Numbered from the stretch's first letter, positions 1 to 8,166 are shown. The stretch: 39,286 nt of DNA from an uncultured Methylococcaceae bacterium (GCA_903910205.1 CAIVYW010000340.1:1-39286); one strand, 5' to 3'. A program made the numbers and translations. The notes: a model not told the origin generated them from the letters alone.

Positions 1-30
1 AATAATACATATAGACTGACTGACTGCTTC

Positions 31-46
31 TGGCATACTTATTGCT
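31..46 (+). promoter_or_regulatory. possible sigma54-type -24/-12 promoter
   Basis: TGGCATACTTATTGCT matches TGGCAY-N5-TTGCW with exact GG/GC spacing, upstream of the first rightward ORF. Confidence 0.35.
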
Positions 47-120
47 TATTTAAAATAGGCATTTAAAATTATCGCTGTTTTAAATAGAAAGTGATAAACT
101 TTTTATTGATTTTTAATAAC

Positions 121-151
121 TTATTTATAACGTAAAAATAGTTATAAATAA
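121..151. repeat. perfect 11-bp inverted repeat, possible operator in the first gene's leader
   Basis: TTATTTATAAC-gtaaaaata-GTTATAAATAA. Confidence 0.5.
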
Positions 152-185
152 CAAACTGGCATACAAATTGAATAGAGGTTAAAAG

Positions 186-467
186 ATGGAACAATATGAA
201 TGTTCACCGCAGTTATTAGCAGGTAAGGGTAAAAGGACAGTTAAAGATAAGGTTATTGAATGGGACTCATTACTTCCAGGTAGATGTTATCTGATACCTA
301 TTCAGGATGCTAACATAGTATCGCTTACTGTTCAGTGTAGTAAGGCAAGCAAGGTACTCAGTCGCAGGTTTAAACTGTATGTACACTATGATATAGGTAT
401 GGTTGAGATAGGTCGCATTGATAGTATAGTTAATAAGAGTGACGGTGTATACTCTTGGAATGATTAG
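186..467 (+). CDS. hypothetical early protein
   Basis: 93-aa ORF preceded by GAGG ribosome-binding site. Confidence 0.65.
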   Translation: MEQYECSPQLLAGKGKRTVKDKVIEWDSLLPGRCYLIPIQDANIVSLTVQCSKASKVLSRRFKLYVHYDIGMVEIGRIDSIVNKSDGVYSWND

Positions 468-667
468 ACAATAGCTGATACGGCTAGAGTTGCCGCTGTT
501 GCTATGGACAGAGAAGGGGATATACCAACATGTGAATAATAAATAATTAAAAGTTTAGTTACCCATTTTTACATAGGGCATTTTTTAATTAGCTAACGCT
601 AAATTACTAAGTCCATATTTTACACGGCCTAATTTTTTAACGGTAAGCCTTAAAAACAACACTTCTA

Positions 668-702
668 TAATAGTTAATAACTAACTATTAATAACTAACT
701 AT
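668..702. repeat. TAACTA-rich tandem/inverted repeat cluster
   Basis: two perfect tandem copies of TAATAACTAACTAT at 675-702, and TAATAGTTA/TAACTATTA inverted arms at 668-690. Confidence 0.7.
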
Positions 703-774
703 TATAAACTAAACAGACTCAATCACTATTAATAACTATATTGTGGGCTGAACATAAATTAACAGGAAGTAAAC

Positions 775-999
775 ATGAACAACAGTAAAATATCCGAACT
801 TACCATTCATACATTATGTAGTATGATTCAAAATTGTTTAAATTTATCTTTAAAAGTTATTGCAAATCAATACAATTTGAACTACTATGTTGTTAGAGAG
901 ATTTATAGAGGGCATACCTGGAAACACGTTAGTAAAAATTATGATTTTTCGGGGCGCAAAGAACAGAATAAGTTTCATAAAAACAAAGGTGATTGGTGA
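775..999 (+). CDS. small HTH-like protein
   Basis: 74 aa; SLKVIANQYNLNYYVVREIYRGHTWKHV resembles HTH segments of phage regulators/endonuclease-associated domains; GGAAG ribosome-binding site. Confidence 0.55.
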   Translation: MNNSKISELTIHTLCSMIQNCLNLSLKVIANQYNLNYYVVREIYRGHTWKHVSKNYDFSGRKEQNKFHKNKGDW

Positions 1000-1139
1000 T
1001 GGAAGAATGTAACTGTACGAATGAGCAATATCCTTGTAATTACTGCATAGAAAAGTACAAAAGTTATATCTGGACTTGTTGCGGCGGAATTGAATTACAT
1101 GAAGATGAAAAATGTCCGATTTGTGGTGAGGAATACTAG
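999..1139 (+). CDS. small zinc-ribbon-like protein (46 aa)
   Basis: MEECNCTNEQYPCNYCIEKYKSYIWTCCGGIELHEDEKCPICGEEY; TGATG overlap with upstream ORF. Confidence 0.55.
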   Translation: MEECNCTNEQYPCNYCIEKYKSYIWTCCGGIELHEDEKCPICGEEY

Positions 1140-1235
1140 ATGTTAGTTGTGATCGACTTTATAATTATGACTGGTATTGAGGCTGGTATTATCGTTTGTG
1201 TGGGCTGTTTAATTAAACTATGGAGGTCTTACTAA
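1140..1235 (+). CDS. 31-aa putative single-TM membrane peptide
   Basis: MLVVIDFIIMTGIEAGIIVCVGCLIKLWRSY; adjoins upstream stop. Confidence 0.45.
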   Translation: MLVVIDFIIMTGIEAGIIVCVGCLIKLWRSY

Positions 1236-1236
1236 A

Positions 1237-1350
1237 ATGAATGATAATACTATTGTTGTATTATCCTTAATAGCTTGTACATTATTTGGTATTGCTTTTG
1301 GTTGGCCTGTTGGAGTTGGTCTTTTTATATTCTGTTTAATTTTTGTTTGA
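1237..1350 (+). CDS. 37-aa putative membrane peptide
   Basis: MNDNTIVVLSLIACTLFGIAFGWPVGVGLFIFCLIFV; GGAGG upstream. Confidence 0.45.
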   Translation: MNDNTIVVLSLIACTLFGIAFGWPVGVGLFIFCLIFV

Positions 1351-1359
1351 GGTGACAGA

Positions 1360-1452
1360 ATGATCTATATTAAATTAATGTTAGGTATTGTTTTAATCGG
1401 TATAGCTTATCAGCTTATTAAAGACTGGTTTGATAAAGGTAACTGCTTATGA
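1360..1452 (+). CDS. 30-aa putative membrane peptide
   Basis: MIYIKLMLGIVLIGIAYQLIKDWFDKGNCL; GAGGTGACAG upstream. Confidence 0.45.
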   Translation: MIYIKLMLGIVLIGIAYQLIKDWFDKGNCL

Positions 1453-1557
1453 AAGAGTTAAAACCATGCCCCCTTCTGTGGGGGTGAAGCAAACGCACAT
1501 CATTGTGGCCTTGATTTCGGCTGTATTTGGCATGAGAAGAAGGAGGGGGATGATTGA
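1449..1557 (+). pseudogene. frameshifted Lar-like zinc-ribbon protein (MKELKPCPFCGGEANAHHCGLDFGCIWHEKKEGDD if one C is removed)
   Basis: reading from ATG 1449 hits TGA after MKELKPCPLLWG; deleting one C from the C5 run restores a Lar-family CPFCGG start and a TGATG stop-start overlap with the next ORF. Confidence 0.65.
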
Positions 1558-1739
1558 TGATTAAATTATTGCACTTACTAAGGACAAGTTTCATATTTTT
1601 CATCAGCACACTGGTAGTAGCAATAATATCAAAGAGTATAGTGCTATTTTCTCTTGCCGGTATCTTTGGAGGGTACCTTATTAGAGAGTTGGAAGAGGAG
1701 ATATGCAGACCACTACCTGATCCACCGGAGGGGATGTGA
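1557..1739 (+). CDS. putative membrane protein (60 aa)
   Basis: hydrophobic TM segment LLRTSFIFFISTLVVAIISKSIVLFSLAGIFGGYLI; ATG 1557 preferred over upstream TTG 1554. Confidence 0.55.
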   Translation: MIKLLHLLRTSFIFFISTLVVAIISKSIVLFSLAGIFGGYLIRELEEEICRPLPDPPEGM

Positions 1740-1939
1740 ATCAACTTACCAGAGTACAAACTAGAGCTTATAAAAAAATAACTCGTAAATGGCAAACTGC
1801 TTCATCTTTAAAAGAACGGTTGTGTACAATGTGGTCTTTATACCAAAAAGGTTATGTTGAAATTAAAGTTTTAGCTTACTGTTTTCAATGGAGAAAAATA
1901 AATGCCAGTTCTAAACCAGGAGCGAGCAAAATCTTGTAA
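1736..1939 (+). CDS. hypothetical protein
   Basis: 67-aa ORF in an overlapping gene string. Confidence 0.45.
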   Translation: MNQLTRVQTRAYKKITRKWQTASSLKERLCTMWSLYQKGYVEIKVLAYCFQWRKINASSKPGASKIL

Positions 1940-2084
1940 ATTTCACGTTGAAGATTGTGAATATGTAAGTAGTCCTTTTTTATGTTGGTGCGATCCTGCT
2001 GATATGCTAATCGGTGGTAAAAATCCAACTGAATATTGTCCTGAAATAACAAAATACTTATATGAGGCTGCTGGATGCAAATAA
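1902..2084 (+). CDS. Cys-rich small phage protein
   Basis: 60 aa; four Cys in CKFHVEDCEYVSSPFLCWC. Confidence 0.5.
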   Translation: MPVLNQERAKSCKFHVEDCEYVSSPFLCWCDPADMLIGGKNPTEYCPEITKYLYEAAGCK

Positions 2085-2584
2085 AAGTAGAGAAGATAAC
2101 AGATGGTCAGTTGATGCGTAGGGCTTGTTCTTATACCATTAACGCTGAGTCAAAAATGACCCTGGGTAAGATTTATAAATGCGAACATAGTCCAATGCGT
2201 ACTCAGATGTTCGTGGTAGAAATGATAGACATACCTACATTTGTAAGCGTTCATTTTGTTCGGCATAAGATTGGAGTGGAACACTTTGTTAAATCGAATC
2301 GTGATGACAGAGGTGCTGATTTTGTTGCTGACCGTAATACTCCGGTAAATCACATGATGTTTCTAAATGCAGAAGCTTTGATTACTCTGGCTAAAAAACG
2401 TTTGTGTTATAAAGCGCATGAGCAAACTGTTGTTGTTATGAATGAAATAAAACGAGAAGTTAAACGAGTCGATGAAGATTTAGCTAGACATATGGTTAAA
2501 AGTTGTTTATATAGAAATGGTTGTAATGAACTTAAACCTTGTGGTTGGTATAACCGATTCTTAATGAATGGTGATAGGTGGTAA
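2075..2584 (+). CDS. ThyX-like (thymidylate synthase complementing-like) phage protein
   Basis: FVSVHFVRHKIGVEHFVKSNRDD...NHMMFLNAEALITLAKKRLCYKAHEQT...CLYRNGCNELKPCG resembles the ThyX RH(R/K)xG segment and helical region. Confidence 0.6.
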   Translation: MQIKVEKITDGQLMRRACSYTINAESKMTLGKIYKCEHSPMRTQMFVVEMIDIPTFVSVHFVRHKIGVEHFVKSNRDDRGADFVADRNTPVNHMMFLNAEALITLAKKRLCYKAHEQTVVVMNEIKREVKRVDEDLARHMVKSCLYRNGCNELKPCGWYNRFLMNGDRW

Positions 2585-2869
2585 ATGTATATTATAAGAG
2601 ATTGCTCTGAACAAGCTGCTAAGTTGGTTAAGAAGTATTATACTAATAAAGAGAAGGGTTTAAGACCTGATCTAAGAACTGGTAAAGAAACACCTTTTCC
2701 TTTTAAAGCTATGGCGGTTGGACAATCTTTTTTTATGTATAAAACTGAAACTGATTATTACTTAGATTATCTTGTTAAAAAAAGAGTTAGGGATTATAAT
2801 AAAAAATACAACACTGAGTTTGCTTTAGTTAAACATCCTTTTAAACTTGAAGTAGTGAGGTTAGGTTAA
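2585..2869 (+). CDS. hypothetical protein sharing a PFxxxxVGQSFF module with the 3539-4144 product
   Basis: PFPFKAMAVGQSFFMYK...KKYNTEFALVKHPFKLEVVRLG. Confidence 0.55.
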   Translation: MYIIRDCSEQAAKLVKKYYTNKEKGLRPDLRTGKETPFPFKAMAVGQSFFMYKTETDYYLDYLVKKRVRDYNKKYNTEFALVKHPFKLEVVRLG

Positions 2870-3057
2870 TGCCAGAACATTCTGATACCGAACGATTAGA
2901 CGCTATTGCATCTGGATTTTGTGTTTCTATGTGTGTAGTAGATGGTGTTGAACATTGGATTTGTCTATATATTCCATCCGAACCTATAATTATTGGTTCG
3001 AGTTTACGGGAAGTTATTGATGCTGGTATAGAATTAAGGGATTTGAGGTCTAATTGA
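2869..3057 (+). CDS. hypothetical protein
   Basis: 62-aa ORF in the operon; TAATG overlap upstream. Confidence 0.55.
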   Translation: MPEHSDTERLDAIASGFCVSMCVVDGVEHWICLYIPSEPIIIGSSLREVIDAGIELRDLRSN

Positions 3058-3464
3058 TGACTCCTGAACAAATTGCAAAAAGCGGAACTGAACACGCTCA
3101 CCAGACTGCACTCTTTTGCTGGTGTGCTTTGAATGTGGGCAAATATCCAGAGTTAAAGTGGTTTCATGCTATTCCTAATGGTGGTAGTAGGGGCGATAGT
3201 ATAAAGTCAAGAGCAATTCGTGGAATGCAGTTAAAAGCTGAAGGTGTTAAGAAAGGGGTTAGTGATTGTTTTCTTCCTGTCAAGAGAAATGATTGTTCTG
3301 GTTTATATATTGAAATGAAAAAACCAGGAGCTTTAAACAAAGAATCTGATGAACAAAAAGAATTTGGTAAATTTGTAAGGGAACAAAATTTTGGTTATGT
3401 TTGTTGTGATAGTTGGGAAAAAGCGAAAGATATTTTAATTATGTACTTGACCTGTGAGTTTTAA
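3057..3464 (+). CDS. VRR-NUC domain nuclease
   Basis: E-H-QxALFxW...FHAIPNGGSR...GVKKGVSDxFLP...GLYIEMKKPGxxxxESDEQKEF...GYVCCDSWEKA. Confidence 0.85.
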   Translation: MTPEQIAKSGTEHAHQTALFCWCALNVGKYPELKWFHAIPNGGSRGDSIKSRAIRGMQLKAEGVKKGVSDCFLPVKRNDCSGLYIEMKKPGALNKESDEQKEFGKFVREQNFGYVCCDSWEKAKDILIMYLTCEF

Positions 3465-3538
3465 AAGAGTAAGTTGTTTTTACATTGATTGGATAGGGGT
3501 GTCCAATAACTATTAAAATTAAAAAATGAGGTGACAAA

Positions 3539-4144
3539 ATGGCAAAGAAACCTATAAAAGTTGTTGATCCTGGTGTAACTCTTAGTGATATTGTTAAGGC
3601 TACTGAAGCTGGTGCAATTATTTATACTTTTAAAGAGGAATATGAGCCTCTTATAGCTAGTGGTATGGTTGAAGTAAACGCAGCTATCGTCGATCCTGAT
3701 AATTCAGAAGCTATCGCTACTCGTGCTACCCAGGCTGGTATTGAATTTGTTAAGAGTGGTGGTAGTGCTGCTGTATCTGTTCCTGATGCGCCTGTTAAGA
3801 AAGAGAAAATGCAGTTTGAGATTGAGCAGGGTATTGAGATTCCGGCTAATGGCGCACGTTCTGGACGTGAAACTGTATATCCTTTTGACAAACTTGAGGT
3901 TGGACAGTCTATCTTTATTCCTAATACTGAAGCTAAACCTGATGCTGCAAAGTCTATCGCTTCTACTATTTCCAGCACACACGCTCGCTTTTCTGTAGCT
4001 GATCCGTCTGGTAAAACCAGAATTGTAATGAAGGGTGAGAAGAAAGGCGAGACTGTTCCTGTTATGATTAAAACTCGTACTTTCACTGTTCGTGCTGGTG
4101 AAAAAGATGGTGTTAAAGGTGCTAGAGTCTGGCGCACCGCATAA
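3539..4144 (+). CDS. phage protein with C-terminal YPFDKLEVGQSIFIP module
   Basis: 201-aa ORF, GAGGTGACAA ribosome-binding site, last gene before the terminator. Confidence 0.7.
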   Translation: MAKKPIKVVDPGVTLSDIVKATEAGAIIYTFKEEYEPLIASGMVEVNAAIVDPDNSEAIATRATQAGIEFVKSGGSAAVSVPDAPVKKEKMQFEIEQGIEIPANGARSGRETVYPFDKLEVGQSIFIPNTEAKPDAAKSIASTISSTHARFSVADPSGKTRIVMKGEKKGETVPVMIKTRTFTVRAGEKDGVKGARVWRTA

Positions 4145-4150
4145 GAAACA

Positions 4151-4229
4151 ATATCGAGGGTGTTCCTTGATATTGGAGAACTGCTGATAAAATTTTGTCT
4201 CGACAACCAAATCCCTATCAGCAGTTCTC
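4151..4229. repeat. two consecutive hairpins (4151-4173 and 4176-4229)
   Basis: ATATCGAGG-gtgtt... /CCTTGATAT with one G-U; GAGAACTGCTGATA/TATCAGCAGTTCTC perfect 14-bp arms. Confidence 0.7.
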
Positions 4230-4275
4230 GACATTAAAACAACACATAAAGTAATCGGGCTGGTTACTGTTGTTT

Positions 4276-4314
4276 AATCCCTTATCTTCATGGCGCAAGA
4301 TAAGGGATTTTTTT
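4276..4314 (+). terminator. strong rho-independent terminator of the early operon
   Basis: AATCCCTTATCTT-catggcgc-AAGATAAGGGATT followed by T run. Confidence 0.9.
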
Positions 4315-4344
4315 ATTGTTATTTTGGAAATTCATAGTATTTTA

Positions 4345-4374
4345 TTGACAACTCTTATTAATTTTGCCTATAGA
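4345..4374 (+). promoter_or_regulatory. sigma70-like late promoter (TTGACA-N18-TATAGA)
   Basis: consensus -35 TTGACA 4345-4350 and TATAGA 4369-4374 directly after the terminator. Confidence 0.6.
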
Positions 4375-4380
4375 TTAACT

Positions 4381-4764
4381 ATGAATGAAATAGATTTGAA
4401 AAAAGAATTTGCTGAATGTCTGTTGAAATACCCGAATGACCCTTTTAAAGCGGCACTTGAAGTATTTCCAGATGATAACGGTATTGCACTTAAAATGGCT
4501 AATGAATGGCCTATTGATAAGGAAGTTTTAGCTTTTAAAAAGGAACTTTTAAAAGATCGTGATCCGCTTGATTTTGTTCCTCAAAAAGCTGAACTTGCTA
4601 TGAAAATTTGGAATGCAATGAACACTCCTGGTATTTATGTCGAGGATTTAGCTAAACTAGGAAAATTATACCACGAAATTATAAAGAAAGAAGAAAAAGG
4701 CGGGGAAGTTTTAAATAGTCTAGGCGATGCTTTTGCTGAAATTTCTAAACGTCTTCCGGTATGA
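4381..4764 (+). CDS. putative terminase small subunit
   Basis: position directly upstream of TerL; starts MNEIDLKKEFAECLLKYPNDPFKAALEVFPDD; ORF-track start at 4270 lies inside the terminator. Confidence 0.65.
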   Translation: MNEIDLKKEFAECLLKYPNDPFKAALEVFPDDNGIALKMANEWPIDKEVLAFKKELLKDRDPLDFVPQKAELAMKIWNAMNTPGIYVEDLAKLGKLYHEIIKKEEKGGEVLNSLGDAFAEISKRLPV

Positions 4765-6116
4765 GTAGTGTTATTGATAAACAACGTCTCTATATTCAAG
4801 AGGTTAATAGATGGTATGAATTAAAAGAGCATGAAATTCAGAGACAACTTGTAGAGGATAAAGTTCGTTTTAAAGTAGCTCCTGCTGGAAGACGTTCGGG
4901 AAAGACTGAGAAAGCTAAAAGATTTATAGTTAAAAATGCGATGAATATTGTAGGTGATTACTTTATTGCAGCACCTACTAGAGATCAGGTAAAAAGAATT
5001 TATTGGAGAGATTTAAAACTACTTAGCTTTAGTTCTCTTCATCCTGATCCACCATCAGAATCAACATTAACAGTTAAGATACCTACTCCAAAAGGTATTT
5101 CGACAATAAGTCTTATCGGACTTGATAAACCTCAACGTATTGAAGGTATTTTCTGGTCTGGTGGAATAATAGATGAAATTGCAGATATTAAACAAGACGC
5201 TTGGCAAGAAAATATTAAACCTGCTCTAGATACTTTTAATCCTGAAAATCCAAACTACAGAGCTTGGTGCTGGCTTATTGGTGTTCCCGATGGATTGAAT
5301 CATTATTATGATTTAGCTGAATATGCAAAAATAAGCGGTGATCCTGATTGGAAACTTTATACCTGGAAGTCTAGTGACATTTTACCTCCTGATATTATTG
5401 AAGCTGCAAAAAGGAGTATGTCGGCTAGGCAGTACAGACAAGAATATGAAGCAAGTTTTGAAAATGCTAGTGGAAAAGTTTACGAGGACTATAATCAGGA
5501 TAATATTTGTCATTATGAAATAATGCCTCACGAACAGTTATTGTGGGGACATGATTTTAACTTTACTCCTATGAGTTCTTTTGTAGGAGTTATTAGAGAT
5601 AACAATTTATTTATACTTGATGAGATTGTTCTTGATTCAGCTATTTCAAGACAATCAGCAACTGAATTTATAGAAAGATATAAAGACCATTATAATAAAA
5701 ATATTATTGTTTATGGTGATCCTGCTGGTCAAGCTGGTGAGAAACACGGTCATGCTTCAGACTATACTGAAATGAATGAAATTTTGGTAAAAGCTGGATG
5801 GAAAGTAGAAAGAAGAGTTAAAGCTGCTGCTCCTGCAATAAAAGATAGACAAAATGCAGTTAGGGCTAAAATAGCTAATGCTTCTGGCGAAAGAAGCTTG
5901 TTTGTTAATCCTGTAAAAGCTCCTATTACCCACAAGGGATTAGCAACTGTTCAGATAAAAGAAGGTTCTACTTTTATAGAAGTTGAAAGTAGATTTCAGC
6001 ACATAACTACTGCTGTTGGATACTGTGTTGAGTACGAATGGCCTATTAGAGTTCCAGAAAATACAACAATAAATGCTAATGTACCGGCAGCAAATTATTT
6101 TAATAGATCGAGGTAA
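4761..6116 (+). CDS. terL: terminase large subunit
   Basis: FKVAPAGRRSGKTEKAKR Walker A, IIDEIADI Walker B, nuclease region WGHDFNFTPMS...VYGDPAG. Confidence 0.93.
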   Translation: MSSVIDKQRLYIQEVNRWYELKEHEIQRQLVEDKVRFKVAPAGRRSGKTEKAKRFIVKNAMNIVGDYFIAAPTRDQVKRIYWRDLKLLSFSSLHPDPPSESTLTVKIPTPKGISTISLIGLDKPQRIEGIFWSGGIIDEIADIKQDAWQENIKPALDTFNPENPNYRAWCWLIGVPDGLNHYYDLAEYAKISGDPDWKLYTWKSSDILPPDIIEAAKRSMSARQYRQEYEASFENASGKVYEDYNQDNICHYEIMPHEQLLWGHDFNFTPMSSFVGVIRDNNLFILDEIVLDSAISRQSATEFIERYKDHYNKNIIVYGDPAGQAGEKHGHASDYTEMNEILVKAGWKVERRVKAAAPAIKDRQNAVRAKIANASGERSLFVNPVKAPITHKGLATVQIKEGSTFIEVESRFQHITTAVGYCVEYEWPIRVPENTTINANVPAANYFNRSR

Positions 6117-8158
6117 TGATGGGCGCACCTACAAAAGAAGAAAGACTAGCTGAAATTCATGCAACTGCTTTAGAGCAATTTGATAATATTCAAGCTGCTG
6201 TTCGTGATGAAAGACTTCAGTGTTTAGAGGATAGACGTTTTTATTCTATTGCTGGCGCACAATGGGAAGGTGATTTAGGAGAACAGTTTGCCAATAAGCC
6301 TCGTTTTGAAGTAAACAAAATACACCTTGCTGTTATTCGTATAATCAATGAGTATCGAAACAACAAACTTTCTGTTATTTTCGAAGCTCCTGATAATGAA
6401 GATGAAGAATTTGCTGAAACTTGTACGGGACTCCATAGGTCTGATGAAAAAGACTCTTGTGCTGATGAAGCATACGATAACGCTTTTGAGGAAGCTGTTG
6501 GTGGAGGTATGGGAGCTTGGCGTTTACGAGCCGAATATGAAGACGAATCCGATGAAGAAAATGATTATCAAGTAACTAAAATTGAACCTATTTATGATGC
6601 TGATTCTTGTGTATTCTTTGATCTTGATGCTAAACGACAAGATAAAGCTGATGCTAATCATTGTTTCGTACTAACTCCTATTAGCCGTGATGCTTACATT
6701 GAACAATATGGCGAAGACCCTTCAGATTGGCCTAAAGGGATAACAAATAGTCAATTTGATTGGTCAAGTGATGATAGCGTTTACATTGCTGAATATTATA
6801 AAGTTGAATACAAAAAAGATGTTGTTCACATATATCAAGGCTTGACTGAAGATATTGTTAAATTCAAAGCTTCATATCTTAAAGAAAATCCAGATAAAGT
6901 AAACGAACTAAATGTTACCGGATATAATGAGATACGAACCAAAAAGATAAAGGTTAAACGTGTTCACAAATATATAATGTCAGGTGGTGGTGTCCTTGAG
7001 GATTGTGGGCTAATCGCTGGTAAAAACATACCCATAGTCGTTGTTTATGGTAAACGCTGGTTTGTGGACAATGTAGAGAGGTGCATGGGGCATGTGCGTT
7101 TGTCGAAAGATATTCAACGACTCAAAAATATGCAATTGTCTAAATTAGGCGAACTTTCTGCACTCAGTTCTGTTGAAAAACCTATCTTTCTTGCTGATCA
7201 GATTCGAGGATTTGAGGAAGAATGGAGCCGTGATCCAGTTGAGAACTACACGTTCTTGCGAGTGAATGCTATTAAAGACGCTAATGGTAATCCTATGTCT
7301 ACACAACCAATAGGATATACAAAAGCTCCTAGCATACCTCCTGCAATGGCTGCTTTATTGCAAATAACTGAAACGGATATGCAAGACCTTCTTGGTAATC
7401 AACAAGCTGGTGAACAACTTCAACCAAACACAAGCGGATTAGCTGTTGAGTTAGTGCAAAATAAACTTGACATGCAGTCTTTTATCTATTTGAGTAATAT
7501 GGGAAAGGCTAAGAAACGATCAGGTGAAATCTGGTTGTCTATGAACAAAGATATACTTGTTGAAGAAGGTAGAGAATTAAAAGCAATTGATGAGAAAGGC
7601 GATAGCAAAAAAGTACAATTGCTTAGAAAGGTTGTTGATAAAGATGGTAATATTAAAAATGAAAATGATTTGACTAAAGCTAATTTTAAAGTAACTGCTG
7701 ATATAGGGCCATCTTCTGATAGTAAACGTAGGGCGACAGTTAGGGCATTGACAGGTATGATGGCTATAACGCAAGACCCTGAAACACTTCAGGTACTTGG
7801 TTCAATGGCAATGACTAATATGGAAGGTGAGGGTATTGGTGAGGTTAGAGACTTCTTTAGAGGAAAGCTTGTTAAGATGGGTGTTATTAAGCCTAATCCT
7901 GTAGAAGAAGAAGCAATGAAACAAGCTGCTGCTAACCAACAACCGGACGCTAATACTCAATATCTGTTAGCTGCTGCAAAAGCAGAAGAAGCTAAAGTAG
8001 AGTCGGCAAAAGCAGATGATGCTTTAACATTAGCTAAAGCTGAAAAGACTAGAGCGGAAACAGAAAAATTACAACATTCTGTACCTTTAGAGCATAAAAA
8101 ACATAACTTAGAAGTTGCCAAAGTTCTACAAAGTTCTTTGAGTCAAACAGCTTCTTAA
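6116..8158 (+). CDS. P22-type portal protein
   Basis: 680 aa; DRRFYSIAGAQWEGDLGEQFANKPRFEVNKIHLAVIRIINEYRNNKLSV...; follows terL. Confidence 0.9.
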   Translation: MMGAPTKEERLAEIHATALEQFDNIQAAVRDERLQCLEDRRFYSIAGAQWEGDLGEQFANKPRFEVNKIHLAVIRIINEYRNNKLSVIFEAPDNEDEEFAETCTGLHRSDEKDSCADEAYDNAFEEAVGGGMGAWRLRAEYEDESDEENDYQVTKIEPIYDADSCVFFDLDAKRQDKADANHCFVLTPISRDAYIEQYGEDPSDWPKGITNSQFDWSSDDSVYIAEYYKVEYKKDVVHIYQGLTEDIVKFKASYLKENPDKVNELNVTGYNEIRTKKIKVKRVHKYIMSGGGVLEDCGLIAGKNIPIVVVYGKRWFVDNVERCMGHVRLSKDIQRLKNMQLSKLGELSALSSVEKPIFLADQIRGFEEEWSRDPVENYTFLRVNAIKDANGNPMSTQPIGYTKAPSIPPAMAALLQITETDMQDLLGNQQAGEQLQPNTSGLAVELVQNKLDMQSFIYLSNMGKAKKRSGEIWLSMNKDILVEEGRELKAIDEKGDSKKVQLLRKVVDKDGNIKNENDLTKANFKVTADIGPSSDSKRRATVRALTGMMAITQDPETLQVLGSMAMTNMEGEGIGEVRDFFRGKLVKMGVIKPNPVEEEAMKQAAANQQPDANTQYLLAAAKAEEAKVESAKADDALTLAKAEKTRAETEKLQHSVPLEHKKHNLEVAKVLQSSLSQTAS

Positions 8159-8166
8159 ATTTTAAA

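Noticed and set aside
157-172. Second sigma54-like site TGGCATACAAATTGAA as an active promoter
   Set aside because: The -12 GC is missing and its TSS would fall downstream of the ribosome-binding site of the gene at 186.
1418-1795. 125-aa minus-strand ORF over the small membrane-protein genes
   Set aside because: Antisense to a consistent rightward operon with SD sequences and stop-start overlaps; no motif.
3622-4234. Long minus-strand ORFs (194 and 176 aa) opposite the 3539-4144 gene
   Set aside because: Antisense shadows of a well-placed coding gene; low-complexity Ser/Arg-rich translations without recognisable motifs.
4270-4380. N-terminal extension of the 4270-4764 ORF (MFNPLSSWRKIRDFFIVILE...)
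   Set aside because: Spans the terminator stem and the promoter; start at ATG 4381 is more credible.
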